Shown here: piece by piece, positions 32,947-41,816 of the stretch | Layout: the number at the start of each line of letters is the position of its first letter | How positions within the stretch are numbered: position 1 is the first letter of the stretch | Assembly: GCA_017305535.1 (NCBI GenBank) | Contig: JAFKKN010000005.1 | Location: 248,001 to 312,000, forward strand | Direction: 5' to 3' | DNA: 64,000 bases | DNA from: Hyphomicrobiales bacterium | GTDB taxonomy: Bacteria > Pseudomonadota > Alphaproteobacteria > Rhizobiales > Xanthobacteraceae | Position numbers and translations under genes: made by a program | Notes under the pieces: generated by a model | The model's database searches: none | Told to the model about the DNA's origin: nothing | The model's input: only the letters and a program-made list of their open reading frames with translations

Positions 32947-34215
32947 ATGGCGCTCACATCACGAGCACCGCGAGGGAAACGCGCGCCGGGCAAGCGGGCG
33001 GCGAAGAAACGTGTCCCGGCACCGAAGGCGGTCGGCAGGAAAAAGCCGACGCGCCGCAACCCCGTTCCGGATGCTCCGGCGACGGTCGAGGCCGCACTGG
33101 CGGCGTTCGCCCACGAAGTTCGCACGCCGCTGACCGGGATTCTCGCGGTCAGCGATCTGTTGGCGACGTCCGATCTCGGCGAACGCGAACGGCGTTGGGT
33201 CGATACCATCAAGGCGGGCGCGGAGCATCTCGCGGGTCTGGCGACCTTGTTCGTCGATGCGGCGCGCAGCCGCGCGAAGGGCGGCGGACCTGACGCGCGG
33301 CAGGATTTCTTCGATCTGCGTGCGGTCGCGCGCAGCATCGGGGATTCGCTGACCGGGCGTGCGGCGGCCAAGGGCCTGCGATCGACCGTGCGGATTTCGG
33401 AGCGGCTGCCGGCTTTCGTCACCGGCGATCCGGTGCGGCTGCGCGCGGCACTGGAAAACCTCGTCGACAACGCGGTGAAGTTCACCTCGGAAGGCGATGT
33501 CGGCCTCAAGGTGACGGTGGCGCGGGCCGCCAAGGAAAGAGTCGTCGCCACGTTCGCGGTGTCGGATAGTGGCATCGGGCTGACCATGGCCGAGATCAAG
33601 CGGCTGTTCCGGCCGTTTTCGCAGGCCAATGTCGGCATCGCCGCGCGTTTCGGCGGGGCCGGGCTCGGGCTGTCATCGGTCAAGCAACTGGCGCGCGCCA
33701 TGGGCGGCGATATCGTCGTCGCGCCGCGCCGGGGCGGTGGTGCGGTTTTCACGCTGACGGTGGCATTGAAGCCGGCGGATGCGCCGGTCGCGGCTGGGGC
33801 CTGCGCCGACGATTCGTCCGATGCGGCCGTCGGCGGCTTGCGCATCCTCAGCGTCGAGGACAATCCGTTCGGCCGCGTGGTGCTCAACGCCATCCTGACC
33901 GAACTCGGCCACCACGCTGAATTCGTCGGGCGTGGTGAGATAGCTCCCGAGCGGGTGGCGCAGGGCGGGTTCGATGCGGTGCTGATGGATATGGTGCTGC
34001 CGGGCATCGACGGCATCGAAGCGATCCGTCGCATTCGCGCGCTGCGCTCCGATCAGCGCGGCATTCCGATCATCGGCATCTCGGGGAAAGATACCGACAA
34101 GGCCCTCGCGCGAAAGGCCGGCGCCGACGCCTTCCTGCTCAAGCCGGTGTCTCCCCGCGCGCTGGCGACGGCGTTGTTTGCCGTGCGGCATCGCGCGACT
34201 GCCGCGACTTCATGA
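32947..34215 (+). CDS. Soluble hybrid histidine kinase with a Lys/Arg-rich N-terminal tail
   Basis: 422 residues, no sensor or membrane domain. Residues 1-40 are strongly basic (RGKRAPGKRAAKKRVPAPKA, RKKPTRRNP), histone H1-like. The HisKA box FAHEVRTPLTG has His56; the ATPase has ENLVDNAVKFTS, DSGIGLT and FGGAGLGLS. The C-terminal receiver carries Asp348 (VLMDMVLPG) and ILSVEDNPF. GGGGGA precedes ATG 32947. The last 77 bases overlap the 3' end of the convergent BrkB-family gene. Confidence 0.88.
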   Translation: MALTSRAPRGKRAPGKRAAKKRVPAPKAVGRKKPTRRNPVPDAPATVEAALAAFAHEVRTPLTGILAVSDLLATSDLGERERRWVDTIKAGAEHLAGLATLFVDAARSRAKGGGPDARQDFFDLRAVARSIGDSLTGRAAAKGLRSTVRISERLPAFVTGDPVRLRAALENLVDNAVKFTSEGDVGLKVTVARAAKERVVATFAVSDSGIGLTMAEIKRLFRPFSQANVGIAARFGGAGLGLSSVKQLARAMGGDIVVAPRRGGGAVFTLTVALKPADAPVAAGACADDSSDAAVGGLRILSVEDNPFGRVVLNAILTELGHHAEFVGRGEIAPERVAQGGFDAVLMDMVLPGIDGIEAIRRIRALRSDQRGIPIIGISGKDTDKALARKAGADAFLLKPVSPRALATALFAVRHRATAATS

Positions 34216-35032
34216 TCGCGGCGTTGAGCTCGCCGCCGAGCACGAAGATCGCGGCGAGGAAATACAGGAACACCAGCGCGATAATCACTGATGCGAGGCC
34301 GGCATACATCGACACGTAGTTGCTGGCGAAGCGGGCGAGATACAGACCGAAGCCGATACTCGCCACCAGCGAGGCGGCCATCGTGAACACGATGCCGGGG
34401 AAAATCTGCGCGAAGCTGCGCCGTCCCGCTGGCAACCAGGCGTGCAGGATGAACAGCGCGACGACCATCGTCGGAATGGCGATGCCATAGCGGGTCAGCG
34501 TCAGCATGCGCTCGTTGGATTCCACCAGCAGCGGAATGTAGCGCCGCGCGGTTTCGAGGATCAGCGGCCCGAGCACGATGAGGAACGCCAGCAGCAGCGC
34601 GGTAATCGCGGCGACCAGCGTATAGCCGATCGATTCCAGCCGCAGCCAGTACCAGCGGCGCTGTTCGGTGACGGCATAGGCTCGGTTGAGTGCGACGCGA
34701 AGGCTCTCGACGCCGTTCGACGCGAAGTAGAGCGCGAGCGCCGCGCCGATGGTCAGCGCATCGCCGCGCGTGGTGGTGAGGACGTCATGGATTTCGCTGG
34801 AGAGCGCGTTCGCCACTTCCAGCGGCAGGACTTGCAGCATCAATTGCGCCGATTGATCGGCCAGATCCTTGGAGCCGAAAAAGCCGGCGAGCGAGGTCAG
34901 CACGATGAGGAACGGAAACAGGGCCATCAAGGTCGACAGCGCGATGTGACTGGCGATGGCCCAGCCGTCGTCGGCCAGGAACGTATAGAAGGCGTCCAAT
35001 CCGATCGCGTAGAGGCGGCGCAGCAGCTTCAC
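34139..35032 (-). CDS. YihY/BrkB-family membrane protein
   Basis: 297 residues with about six membrane segments. Family signatures include DDGWAIASHIALSTLMALFPFL at the N-terminus, ALYFASNGVESLRVALNRAY and SMYAGLASVIIALVFLYFLA near the end. The N-terminal DDGWAIASHIA replaces the frequent 'aaalaYyt' block of RNase BN/BrkB relatives. Function is unknown; RNase BN activity was wrongly attached to this family. It begins at GTG 35032. Its 3' end overlaps the convergent kinase gene by 77 bases, and the hydrophilic tail (~278-297) lies in that overlap. Confidence 0.85.
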   Translation of the reverse strand: MKLLRRLYAIGLDAFYTFLADDGWAIASHIALSTLMALFPFLIVLTSLAGFFGSKDLADQSAQLMLQVLPLEVANALSSEIHDVLTTTRGDALTIGAALALYFASNGVESLRVALNRAYAVTEQRRWYWLRLESIGYTLVAAITALLLAFLIVLGPLILETARRYIPLLVESNERMLTLTRYGIAIPTMVVALFILHAWLPAGRRSFAQIFPGIVFTMAASLVASIGFGLYLARFASNYVSMYAGLASVIIALVFLYFLAAIFVLGGELNAAIMKSRQSRDAARQTTPSPARGETPA

Positions 35033-35274
35033 GTCTCACCCCGGTCCTCGAATCGACGTCGGCAATCTGACAATATCCTCTTTATCAGCTTGTGAACGAA
35101 CTTCCCCGAAGGAACGCCGACCGAGCGGCCGTTTGCTCGCGATGACGTCCGGCCATATGGCCGGATTTGTCCGGAGCGCGTCCGCTGGGGCAACTTCCGA
35201 GCGGCAGGTTCGTTGCATCGCCGAGGTCGGAATCCGCCATTGGCGCGCCCCCGTCGCGGGTGTATGTAGCGCCG

Positions 35275-35469
35275 ATGACGACTTTCCTTTCTAGTTTTCT
35301 TTTGCCGATCGCGCTGATCGCGGTAACCGTGGTTCTGCTGCTCGGCCTGCTCAACATGATGCGTGGCGGCTCGCCCAATCGTTCGCAGAAATTGATGCGG
35401 ATGCGGGTGCTGCTGCAATTCGTGGCGATCATCATCGCCATGGCGGCGGTGTGGGCGCTGGGACGTTAA
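35275..35469 (+). CDS. HIG1-domain twin-transmembrane protein
   Basis: 64 residues: membrane segment ~5-27, a basic loop (RGGSPNRSQKLMRMRVLLQ) and a second segment ~46-61. This matches the short alphaproteobacterial HIG1/'twin transmembrane' proteins, whose mitochondrial relatives act on respiratory complex IV and supercomplexes. A respiratory role here is by analogy. The stop is 20 bases before the next gene, so it is likely co-transcribed with the adenosyltransferase gene. Confidence 0.75.
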   Translation: MTTFLSSFLLPIALIAVTVVLLLGLLNMMRGGSPNRSQKLMRMRVLLQFVAIIIAMAAVWALGR

Positions 35470-35489
35470 GCGTCGCGCAGAGGTCGATC

Positions 35490-36062
35490 ATGGTCACGCT
35501 CAACCGCATCTACACCCGTACCGGCGACGACGGCACCACGGCGCTCGGCAGTGGTGAGCGCCGCGCAAAATACGATCTGCGGGTCTCCGCCTATGGAACC
35601 ACCGACGAGACCAACGCCGTGATCGGCGTTGTCCGTCTGCATTTGGCCGAGGCGCCTGATCTGGATGCCATGCTGGGCCGAATCCAGAACGATCTTTTCG
35701 ATCTCGGCGCCGATCTGGCGGTCCCGGAACGCGAAGGCAAGGCCGAGCGGCTGCGGGTGGTGGCGAGCCAGGTGGAGCGGCTGGAGCGCGATATCGACAC
35801 GCTGAACGCCAGGCTGGCGCCACTGACTTCTTTCATCCTGCCGGGAGGTGTGGCGGCAGCCGCTTACCTTCATCTGGCGCGAACGGTGTGCCGTCGGGCA
35901 GAGCGGATGATCGTGGAACTCGCGGCTCAGCCGAACGAAAAGGTCAGCCCAGCAGTGGTTCACTACATGAATCGGCTGTCGGATTTCCTGTTCGTGGCGG
36001 CGCGAGCCGTCAACGGCAACGGGGCCGGCGACGTGCTCTGGGTGCCGGGGCAAAACCGCTGA
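35490..36062 (+). CDS. PduO-type cob(I)alamin/corrinoid adenosyltransferase
   Basis: 190 residues. It carries the ATP-binding N-terminus RIYTRTGDDGTTALGSGERRAK and the helical-bundle residues YGTTDETNAVIG, FDLGADLAVP and VCRRAERMIVELAAQ, typical of PduO/MMAB. It converts cob(I)alamin plus ATP to adenosylcobalamin. AGAGG lies upstream of ATG 35490. It lies between the HIG1 gene and etfB, a frequent arrangement in this bacterial group. Confidence 0.92.
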   Translation: MVTLNRIYTRTGDDGTTALGSGERRAKYDLRVSAYGTTDETNAVIGVVRLHLAEAPDLDAMLGRIQNDLFDLGADLAVPEREGKAERLRVVASQVERLERDIDTLNARLAPLTSFILPGGVAAAAYLHLARTVCRRAERMIVELAAQPNEKVSPAVVHYMNRLSDFLFVAARAVNGNGAGDVLWVPGQNR

Positions 36063-36202
36063 GCGGAATGCGAACGAGATCATTGGAACCGGATTTCCGG
36101 CCGTTTTTCAGCCCGGTTGACCGCGATTGGCGGGCGATCTAGGTTCCGCGCCAAGCTGATATTGCAAAGCCGAACAATCAAACTCAACACGAAAGAGGAT
36201 CG

Positions 36203-36952
36203 ATGAAGGTTCTGGTGCCGGTCAAGCGCGTGGTTGATTACAACGTCAAGGTTCGCGTCAAGAGCGACGGGTCTGGGGTTGAACTCGCCAACGTCAAGAT
36301 GTCGATGAATCCGTTCGACGAGATCGCGGTCGAGGAAGCGTTGCGCCTGAAAGAAGCGGGCAAGGCGACCGAGGTGGTCGTGGTGTCGATCGGCCCCGCG
36401 CAGGCGTCGGAAACCATCCGCACCGGCCTCGCCATGGGCGCGGATCGCGGCATCCTGATCAAGGCTGACGGCAACGTCGAGCCGCTGGCGGTGGCCAAGC
36501 TGCTCAAGGCCGTGGTCGACGAGGAGAAGCCGGGTCTCGTCATTCTCGGCAAGCAGGCGATCGACGACGACAGTAACCAGACCGGCCAGATGCTGGCCGC
36601 GCTGCTCGGCTGGTCGCAAGCGACCTTTGCGTCCAAGCTCGAGGTCGAAGGCTCCGATTTCAAGGTGATCCGCGAAATCGACGGCGGTTTGCAGACGGTG
36701 AAGTTGAAGGGTCCCTCGATTGTCACCACCGACCTGCGGCTCAACGAACCGCGCTATGCGTCGCTCCCCAATATCATGAAGGCGAAGAAGAAGCCGATCG
36801 CCGACAAGACCGCCGCGGATTACGGCGTCGATCTCACGCCGCGTCTCGAAGTGCTCAAGACGACGGAACCCGGTGGCCGCAAGGCTGGCGTCAAGGTGAA
36901 GGACGTCGCTGAGCTGGTCTCGAAACTCAAGAACGAAGCCGGGGTGATCTGA
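36203..36952 (+). CDS. etfB: Electron transfer flavoprotein beta subunit
   Basis: 249 residues. [20 protein letters not shown] is the standard EtfB start; [30 protein letters not shown] and [19 protein letters not shown] (AMP-binding region) follow. With EtfA it takes electrons from acyl-CoA dehydrogenases to ETF-ubiquinone oxidoreductase. GAGGATCG precedes ATG 36203. Its stop overlaps the start of etfA (TGATG). Confidence 0.96.
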   Translation: MKVLVPVKRVVDYNVKVRVKSDGSGVELANVKMSMNPFDEIAVEEALRLKEAGKATEVVVVSIGPAQASETIRTGLAMGADRGILIKADGNVEPLAVAKLLKAVVDEEKPGLVILGKQAIDDDSNQTGQMLAALLGWSQATFASKLEVEGSDFKVIREIDGGLQTVKLKGPSIVTTDLRLNEPRYASLPNIMKAKKKPIADKTAADYGVDLTPRLEVLKTTEPGGRKAGVKVKDVAELVSKLKNEAGVI

Positions 36953-37896
36953 TGACCACGCTGCTGATTGCTGAACACGATAACGCCTCGCTCAAGGACG
37001 CCACCAACAAGGCGCTCACCGCCGCCGCAGCCCTCGGCGCCGAAGTGCATGTGCTGGTCGCCGGCGAGAACGCCAAGGCGGCCGCGGATGCCGCCGCCAA
37101 GCTCAACGGCGTCACCAAGGTGCTGTTGGCCGACGGCGCGGCCTACGCGCACGATCTGGCGGAGCCGCTGGCGGCGCTGATTGTCTCGCTGGCGCCGAAC
37201 TACGACGCCTTTGTCGCGCCCGCGACCTCGCGCTTCAAGAACGTGATGCCGCGTGTCGCGGCCCTGCTCGACGTCATGCAGGTGTCGGAGATCATCAAGG
37301 TGGTCGCGCCGGACACCTATGAGCGGCCGATCTACGCCGGCAACGCGATCCAGACCGTGAAGTCCAAGGACGCCAAGAAGGTCATCACCGTGCGCACCTC
37401 GACTTTCGCCGCGGCCGGCGACGGCGGCAGCGCGGCGGTGGAGACCGTGGCGGCCGCGGCCGATCCGGGCCTGTCGAGTTTCGTCGGCGAGGAAGTCGCC
37501 AAGAGCGATCGTCCGGAGCTGACCTCGGCCAAGATCATCGTCTCCGGTGGTCGCGCGATGCAGAGCCGCGAGAACTTCGCCAAGTATATCGAGCCGCTGG
37601 CGGACAAGCTCGGCGCCGGCGTTGGCGCCTCGCGCGCGGCGGTGGACGCAGGCTACGCACCGAACGACTGGCAGGTCGGACAGACCGGCAAGGTGGTGGC
37701 GCCTGAGCTGTATATCGCGATCGGCATCTCCGGCGCGATCCAGCATCTCGCCGGCATGAAGGACTCCAAGGTGATCGTCGCGATCAACAAGGACGAGGAC
37801 GCGCCGATCTTCCAGGTCGCCGATTATGGTCTGGTCGCGGACCTCTATCAGGCCGTGCCCGAACTGACGGACGAACTGGCCAAGGCCGGGCGCTGA
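36952..37896 (+). CDS. etfA: Electron transfer flavoprotein alpha subunit
   Basis: 314 residues. The C-terminal FAD-binding half is clear: [41 protein letters not shown] and [21 protein letters not shown], with [18 protein letters not shown]. It pairs with EtfB, sharing a one-base overlap, and serves the acyl-CoA dehydrogenases encoded at 26765-29123 and elsewhere. A terminator hairpin follows at 37911. Confidence 0.96.
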   Translation: MTTLLIAEHDNASLKDATNKALTAAAALGAEVHVLVAGENAKAAADAAAKLNGVTKVLLADGAAYAHDLAEPLAALIVSLAPNYDAFVAPATSRFKNVMPRVAALLDVMQVSEIIKVVAPDTYERPIYAGNAIQTVKSKDAKKVITVRTSTFAAAGDGGSAAVETVAAAADPGLSSFVGEEVAKSDRPELTSAKIIVSGGRAMQSRENFAKYIEPLADKLGAGVGASRAAVDAGYAPNDWQVGQTGKVVAPELYIAIGISGAIQHLAGMKDSKVIVAINKDEDAPIFQVADYGLVADLYQAVPELTDELAKAGR

Positions 37897-37910
37897 GCCA
37901 AAAGCATGAG

Positions 37911-37940
37911 CCGGCCGGAGCGGACTCCGGCCGGTGTTTA
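37911..37940 (+). terminator. Terminator hairpin after etfA
   Basis: CCGGCCGGAG and CTCCGGCCGG form a perfect 10-bp stem with a CGGA loop, followed by TGTTTAT, 14 bases after the etfA stop. The T-run is short, so read-through into hbd is possible. Confidence 0.65.
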
Positions 37941-37996
37941 TGCCAGAATGGAGCAGGGCGACATTTCCGCGCCCTCACTTCGGCAAGAATGACGAG

Positions 37997-38878
37997 ATGG
38001 TGGCGATGATCAAGAAGGTCGGCGTAATCGGCTCGGGCCAGATGGGCAACGGAATTGCTCATGTCGCGGCATTGGCCGGATATGACGTGGTGCTTCACGA
38101 TATCTCGCCCGACCGCCTGAAATCGGCGATGGCGACCATCAACGGCAACCTGACCCGTCAGGCCGCCAAGAAGGTCATCACCGAAGAGGCGCACAAGAAG
38201 GCGCTGAGCCACATTGAAGCCAGCGAAAGCCTCGACGGCTTCAGTGATTGCGATCTCGTCATCGAGACCGCGGCCGAAAAGGAAGACGTCAAGCGCAAGA
38301 TTTTTCAGGACGTGTGCGCAATCCTGAAGCCCGAGGCGATTATCGGATCGAATACGTCGTCGATCTCGATCACCCGCCTCGCGGCCTCGACCGACCGGCC
38401 GGAGCGTTTCATCGGTATCCACTTCATGAATCCGGTGCCGGTGATGGAGTTGGTCGAACTGGTGCGTGGCATTGCCACCGACGACGCCACCTTCGACGGC
38501 GCGCGTGACTTCGTCACATCGCTCGGCAAGCAGATCGCGGTGTCGGAGGATTTCCCGGCCTTCATCGTCAACCGCATCCTGCTGCCGATGATCAACGAGG
38601 CGATCTACACGCTGTATGAGGGCGTCGGTAACGTCGAGGCCATCGATGCCGCGATGAAACTAGGCGCGCATCACCCGATGGGGCCGCTGGAACTGGCCGA
38701 CTTCATCGGCCTCGATACCTGCCTGTCGATCATGCAGGTGCTGCACGACGGGCTGTCGGATTCGAAATACCGGCCGTGCCCGCTGCTGGTGAAATACGTC
38801 GAGGCCGGCTGGCTCGGCCGCAAGACGCAGCGCGGCTTCTACGACTATCGCGGCGACAAGCCGGTTCCGACGCGCTGA
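37997..38878 (+). CDS. 3-hydroxybutyryl-CoA dehydrogenase (hbd copy linked to etf)
   Basis: 293 residues. VGVIGSGQMGNGIAHVAA binds NAD; SNTSSISITRLAA and ERFIGIHFMNPVPVMELVEL contain the catalytic His-Glu region; FIVNRILLPMINEA and GRKTQRGFYDYRG form the C-terminal domain. It shares many blocks with the copy at 13144. The position after etfBA is common in this group and suggests a role in fatty acid or polyhydroxybutyrate metabolism. ATG 37997 or ATG 38006 may be the start. Confidence 0.92.
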   Translation: MVAMIKKVGVIGSGQMGNGIAHVAALAGYDVVLHDISPDRLKSAMATINGNLTRQAAKKVITEEAHKKALSHIEASESLDGFSDCDLVIETAAEKEDVKRKIFQDVCAILKPEAIIGSNTSSISITRLAASTDRPERFIGIHFMNPVPVMELVELVRGIATDDATFDGARDFVTSLGKQIAVSEDFPAFIVNRILLPMINEAIYTLYEGVGNVEAIDAAMKLGAHHPMGPLELADFIGLDTCLSIMQVLHDGLSDSKYRPCPLLVKYVEAGWLGRKTQRGFYDYRGDKPVPTR

Positions 38879-38940
38879 TTCACCAGCACTCCAGATTTCG
38901 TTAACCTCCGCCCCTTAGAACAGGGCGTGGAGTTGTGCGT

Positions 38941-39132
38941 ATGGATATGAGTCTCGTTACAGCGGCGGTCGGCATGATGGCGTCCAACACGCAATCACAG
39001 GTCGCGACGCGCGTGTTGAAGATGAATCTCGACGCGCAGAAGCAGGTGCTGCAACTGCTGGCACCCGCGCAAAATATGCCGTCGGCCAACAACGCGCCGG
39101 GCATTGGCGGCAATCTCGATATCCTAGCCTGA
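38941..39132 (+). CDS. YjfB-like putative motility protein
   Basis: 63 residues. MDMSLVTAAVGMMASNTQSQ followed by VATRVLKMNLDAQKQVLQLL fits the YjfB family, whose core is an N-terminal helix, an 'xQVxxxVLKxxxD' segment and a Leu-rich end. YjfB of Bacillus is linked to motility genes, but its role is not known. GGAG eight bases before ATG 38941 supports the start. It overlaps the 3' end of the convergent VOC gene by nine bases. Confidence 0.6.
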   Translation: MDMSLVTAAVGMMASNTQSQVATRVLKMNLDAQKQVLQLLAPAQNMPSANNAPGIGGNLDILA

Positions 39133-39561
39133 AAAGGCCTTCTCGATATCGGCGATGACGATCTTCCGCATTTTCAGCATCGCCTGCATCGCGCGATTGG
39201 CCTTCTGACGATCGGGGTCGCTGAGGCGGCGACCGAGAATCGTCGGCACCACCTGCCAGGACAGGCCGAATTTATCCTTGAGCCATCCGCATTGCGATTC
39301 CTGGCCGCCGTCGGCGGTGAGCCGCGTCCAGAAGTAATCCACCTCATCCTGCGTCTCGACGCTGATGAAGAATGACACCGCTTCGTTGAACTTGAATTTC
39401 GGTCCGCCGTTGAGTGCGTTGAACCGTTGTCCCTCCAGCTCGAAGGTCGCCATGAAATCGTTGACGGTCTCGACCTTGGCGTTGGGAAACACCGACTTGT
39501 AGAAGGCGACCGCCTCGGGAACGTTGTTGTCGAACCAGAGAAATGGCGTGATCGAGGGCAT
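39124..39561 (-). CDS. VOC-family protein, PhnB/3-demethylubiquinone methyltransferase-like
   Basis: 145 residues. ITPFLWFDNNVPEAVAFYKS and FPNAKVETVND open the domain, then NALNGGPKFKFNEAVSFFIS and CGWLKDKFGLSWQVVPTILG. This is the PhnB-type 'glyoxalase' subgroup that has no shown catalytic activity. It is the first of several small genes on this strand (39124-42580) that together look like a cluster of general xenobiotic or stress-type proteins. Confidence 0.86.
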   Translation of the reverse strand: MPSITPFLWFDNNVPEAVAFYKSVFPNAKVETVNDFMATFELEGQRFNALNGGPKFKFNEAVSFFISVETQDEVDYFWTRLTADGGQESQCGWLKDKFGLSWQVVPTILGRRLSDPDRQKANRAMQAMLKMRKIVIADIEKAFSG

Positions 39562-39610
39562 GTCGGATGTTCCTGACAGATCGAGGATGGATGAGCCGGC
39601 GTTTCCGGGC

Positions 39611-39991
39611 TTAGCTTGCCGCCGGCGTGATCCAGCCCATCGATGCGCCGCCCGGCAGTATCAGGACCGCCAGTCGTCCGACATTCGGAATCTCGAAAAT
39701 CGGCTTCACCAGTTTCGCGCCGGCCGCGATCGCCTTCTCCACCCGTGCATCGACATCGTCGACCGCGAGGTATGGCATCCAGTTATCGGGCATCGAAGCA
39801 AACTCCGGCCCGGACACCTCGTAAATGCCGGCGACCCGCGCGTCATTCATTGTTGCAACCCAATAGGTGCCGCCTCCGGGCAACGGGTTTCCCTCATAGC
39901 CCCAGCCGATCTGCTCCTGATAAAAGCGCTTCACGCGCTCGGCATCTCGGGTAACCAGTTCGTTCCAGTTGAAGTGACCGTGCGGCGTCAT
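39611..39991 (-). CDS. VOC-family (glyoxalase/bleomycin resistance) protein
   Basis: 126 residues. GHFNWNELVTRDAERVKRFY, YWVATMNDARVAGIYEV, MPYLAVDDVDARVEKAIAAG and LAVLILPGGASMGWITP are the paired beta-alpha-beta-beta-beta units of the VOC fold. The metal-ligand pattern (His, Glu) of true glyoxalase I is incomplete, so it may be a non-catalytic or other-substrate member. No ligand can be assigned. Confidence 0.83.
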   Translation of the reverse strand: MTPHGHFNWNELVTRDAERVKRFYQEQIGWGYEGNPLPGGGTYWVATMNDARVAGIYEVSGPEFASMPDNWMPYLAVDDVDARVEKAIAAGAKLVKPIFEIPNVGRLAVLILPGGASMGWITPAAS

Positions 39992-40024
39992 GGTCTTGCT
40001 CCCGGGGTGTGTTGAAACGCGAAC

Positions 40025-40381
40025 TCACAGTTTGACGAAAGTTTCGAAGCCGCCATAGATCATGCGCTTGGCATCGAACGGCATCGTCTTCGGGTCCATG
40101 CCCGCGATGCGCGGGTCCTTCATCACCTTGGCGTTGACCTTATCGCGGTGCTTGCGCGACTTGTAGGTGATCCATGAGAAGATCACGGTCTCGTTAGGCT
40201 TCAGCTTCACGCTGCGCGGAAACGAGGTCCATTTGCCGACCTTGACATCCTCCGCGACGCATTCGCGATAGTCCAGCGCGCCGTATTCGCGCCATACCTT
40301 GGCGGCTTTGCGTGCAAGTGTGCGGTAAGCCATGAGGTTCTTCTTCGGCACCGGAACGATGAAGCCGTCGACATACTGCAT
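40025..40381 (-). CDS. DUF1428 family protein
   Basis: 118 residues, matching DUF1428: YVDGFIVPVPKKNLMAYRTLARKAAKVW, YRECVAEDVKVGKWTSFP, ETVIFSWITYKSRKHRDKVN and DAKRMIYGGFETFVKL. It is a ferredoxin-like (dimeric alpha-beta barrel) small protein without known function. Encoded in the same direction as the VOC and DUF899 genes. Confidence 0.87.
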   Translation of the reverse strand: MQYVDGFIVPVPKKNLMAYRTLARKAAKVWREYGALDYRECVAEDVKVGKWTSFPRSVKLKPNETVIFSWITYKSRKHRDKVNAKVMKDPRIAGMDPKTMPFDAKRMIYGGFETFVKL

Positions 40382-40402
40382 GAGAATTCCTTTCGTTTAA
40401 TG

Positions 40403-41140
40403 TCAGGAGTGACAGCAGGAGCCGGATTTGGCGGCGTCGGCATATTCGTCGTGGCGCTTGACCCAGTCGGTCAGATTGCCGTTGAGAGTTTCGTCACGTC
40501 CCTTCGGCGTCATGTCGAGCAGCGCATAGGTACCAAGCAACGCTTCTCCGCCTCGCGCAAAGGCGGAATAAGTGTGAAACACCTCTCCCGCCTCGTCCTT
40601 CGCGAATACGCTGTAGCCGGGCAGTTCCTCGATGCCGGGATCGATCATCTGGTAGTTGTATTCGGCGTTGTGGGCGGCGAGTTGTTCCGGCGTGAAGGAG
40701 ACATGAAAGTCGTAGTTGAAATCGTTGCCAAACGATGACACCCAATCAAAGTGCCAACCCATCCGCTGTTTATAGGCATCGATCTCCAAAATCGGTGCGC
40801 GCGACACCGCGACATAGGCGACATCGCGTTGCGCCAGATGCACCAGCGCGCCTTCGACATGATCGGCGCCGAACGAGCAGCCGACGCAGCCTTGCGTCCA
40901 GCCCGGCGCAAGCATGAAGTGATTGACGATCAACTGGCTCTTGTTGCCGAACAGATCGACGAGCGATTTCGGGCCGGTCGGTGAATCGAAAACGTAGGTC
41001 TTCTCGATCTTCATCCACGGCAGCGCGCGGCGTTCCGCGTTGATCGCGTCGCGCAGGTGCGTCAGTTCCTTCTCCCGCGCCAGGTGCGTCTTGCGCGCGA
41101 CGAGCCATTCGTTCCGGGAAACGACATTGTGCTGTTGCAT
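40403..41140 (-). CDS. DUF899 family thioredoxin-like protein
   Basis: 245 residues of the DUF899 family (thioredoxin fold): VSRNEWLVARKTHLAREKEL, KSLVDLFGNKSQLIVNHFML and the signature GWTQGCVGCSFGADHV with a CxxC motif (CVGC). It ends in SGSCCHS. The CxxC suggests redox activity, but none has been shown to my knowledge. GGAG precedes ATG 41140, which is preferred over the upstream in-frame start. Confidence 0.87.
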   Translation of the reverse strand: MQQHNVVSRNEWLVARKTHLAREKELTHLRDAINAERRALPWMKIEKTYVFDSPTGPKSLVDLFGNKSQLIVNHFMLAPGWTQGCVGCSFGADHVEGALVHLAQRDVAYVAVSRAPILEIDAYKQRMGWHFDWVSSFGNDFNYDFHVSFTPEQLAAHNAEYNYQMIDPGIEELPGYSVFAKDEAGEVFHTYSAFARGGEALLGTYALLDMTPKGRDETLNGNLTDWVKRHDEYADAAKSGSCCHS

Positions 41141-41167
41141 GACGAACTCCACAAATCCGGTGGGCAC

Positions 41168-41794
41168 TTAAGCGGCTTGCGTCCGCTGTTTCGGAAATGG
41201 TTCGCGCCAGGCCGGAAGCTCGTTGAGCCGTGCGTGCCAGCGCATGATCTCGGGAAATTCCTCGACGGGAATTTTCGCCCTGGCGGCATAGGGCAGCGTG
41301 ATCGCGGTGGCGAAATCGGCAATCGTCAGCGTATCGCCGAGCAGATACTTGCGGCCGCGCAGGTGATCGTTGAGCACCGCGCCGAAGCGTCGCACGAAGC
41401 CGGTGGCTTCCTTTACCGCCGCGTCATCGGGAGCGCCGATGCCGAGCGCGGGTTTGATGATGTAATTGAAGTACAGCGTCCCGGTGTGGCGCGAGAAGTG
41501 CTCCGAATTCCAGCTTAGCCAGCGCAGCACCTCCTCCTGCTTCGCGCCGTCCGGCCATAAATCCGATTTCGCGGCGCGGGCGAGGTGACACATGATGGCA
41601 TTGGCTTCCCACAGCCAGACGTCGCCGTCCTCGAGCGCGGGCACCTTGCCGTTGGGGTTGATGGCGAGATATTCCGGCGTCCGGTGCTCGCCCTTGCTCA
41701 AATCGATAGGGATGAAGTCGACCGGCAGATTGAGATAGAGGGCGACGGCGCAAACTTTGCGTGGGTTGATGGTTTCCGCATAGAAAATCTTCAT
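41168..41794 (-). CDS. Glutathione S-transferase
   Basis: 208 residues. Thioredoxin-like N-domain MKIFYAETINPRKVCAVALYL, then EYLAINPNGKVPALEDGDVWLWEANAIM (cis-Pro and glutathione-binding Glu-Ala) and a helical C-domain with YLLGDTLTIADFA (~148-160, N-capping motif). It should conjugate or reduce with glutathione; class and substrate are unclear. GGAG precedes ATG 41794. The gene follows the SRPBCC gene on the same strand by 22 bases. Confidence 0.9.
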   Translation of the reverse strand: MKIFYAETINPRKVCAVALYLNLPVDFIPIDLSKGEHRTPEYLAINPNGKVPALEDGDVWLWEANAIMCHLARAAKSDLWPDGAKQEEVLRWLSWNSEHFSRHTGTLYFNYIIKPALGIGAPDDAAVKEATGFVRRFGAVLNDHLRGRKYLLGDTLTIADFATAITLPYAARAKIPVEEFPEIMRWHARLNELPAWREPFPKQRTQAA

Positions 41795-41816
41795 GTCGGT
41801 CTCCTTCGGTTCGATG

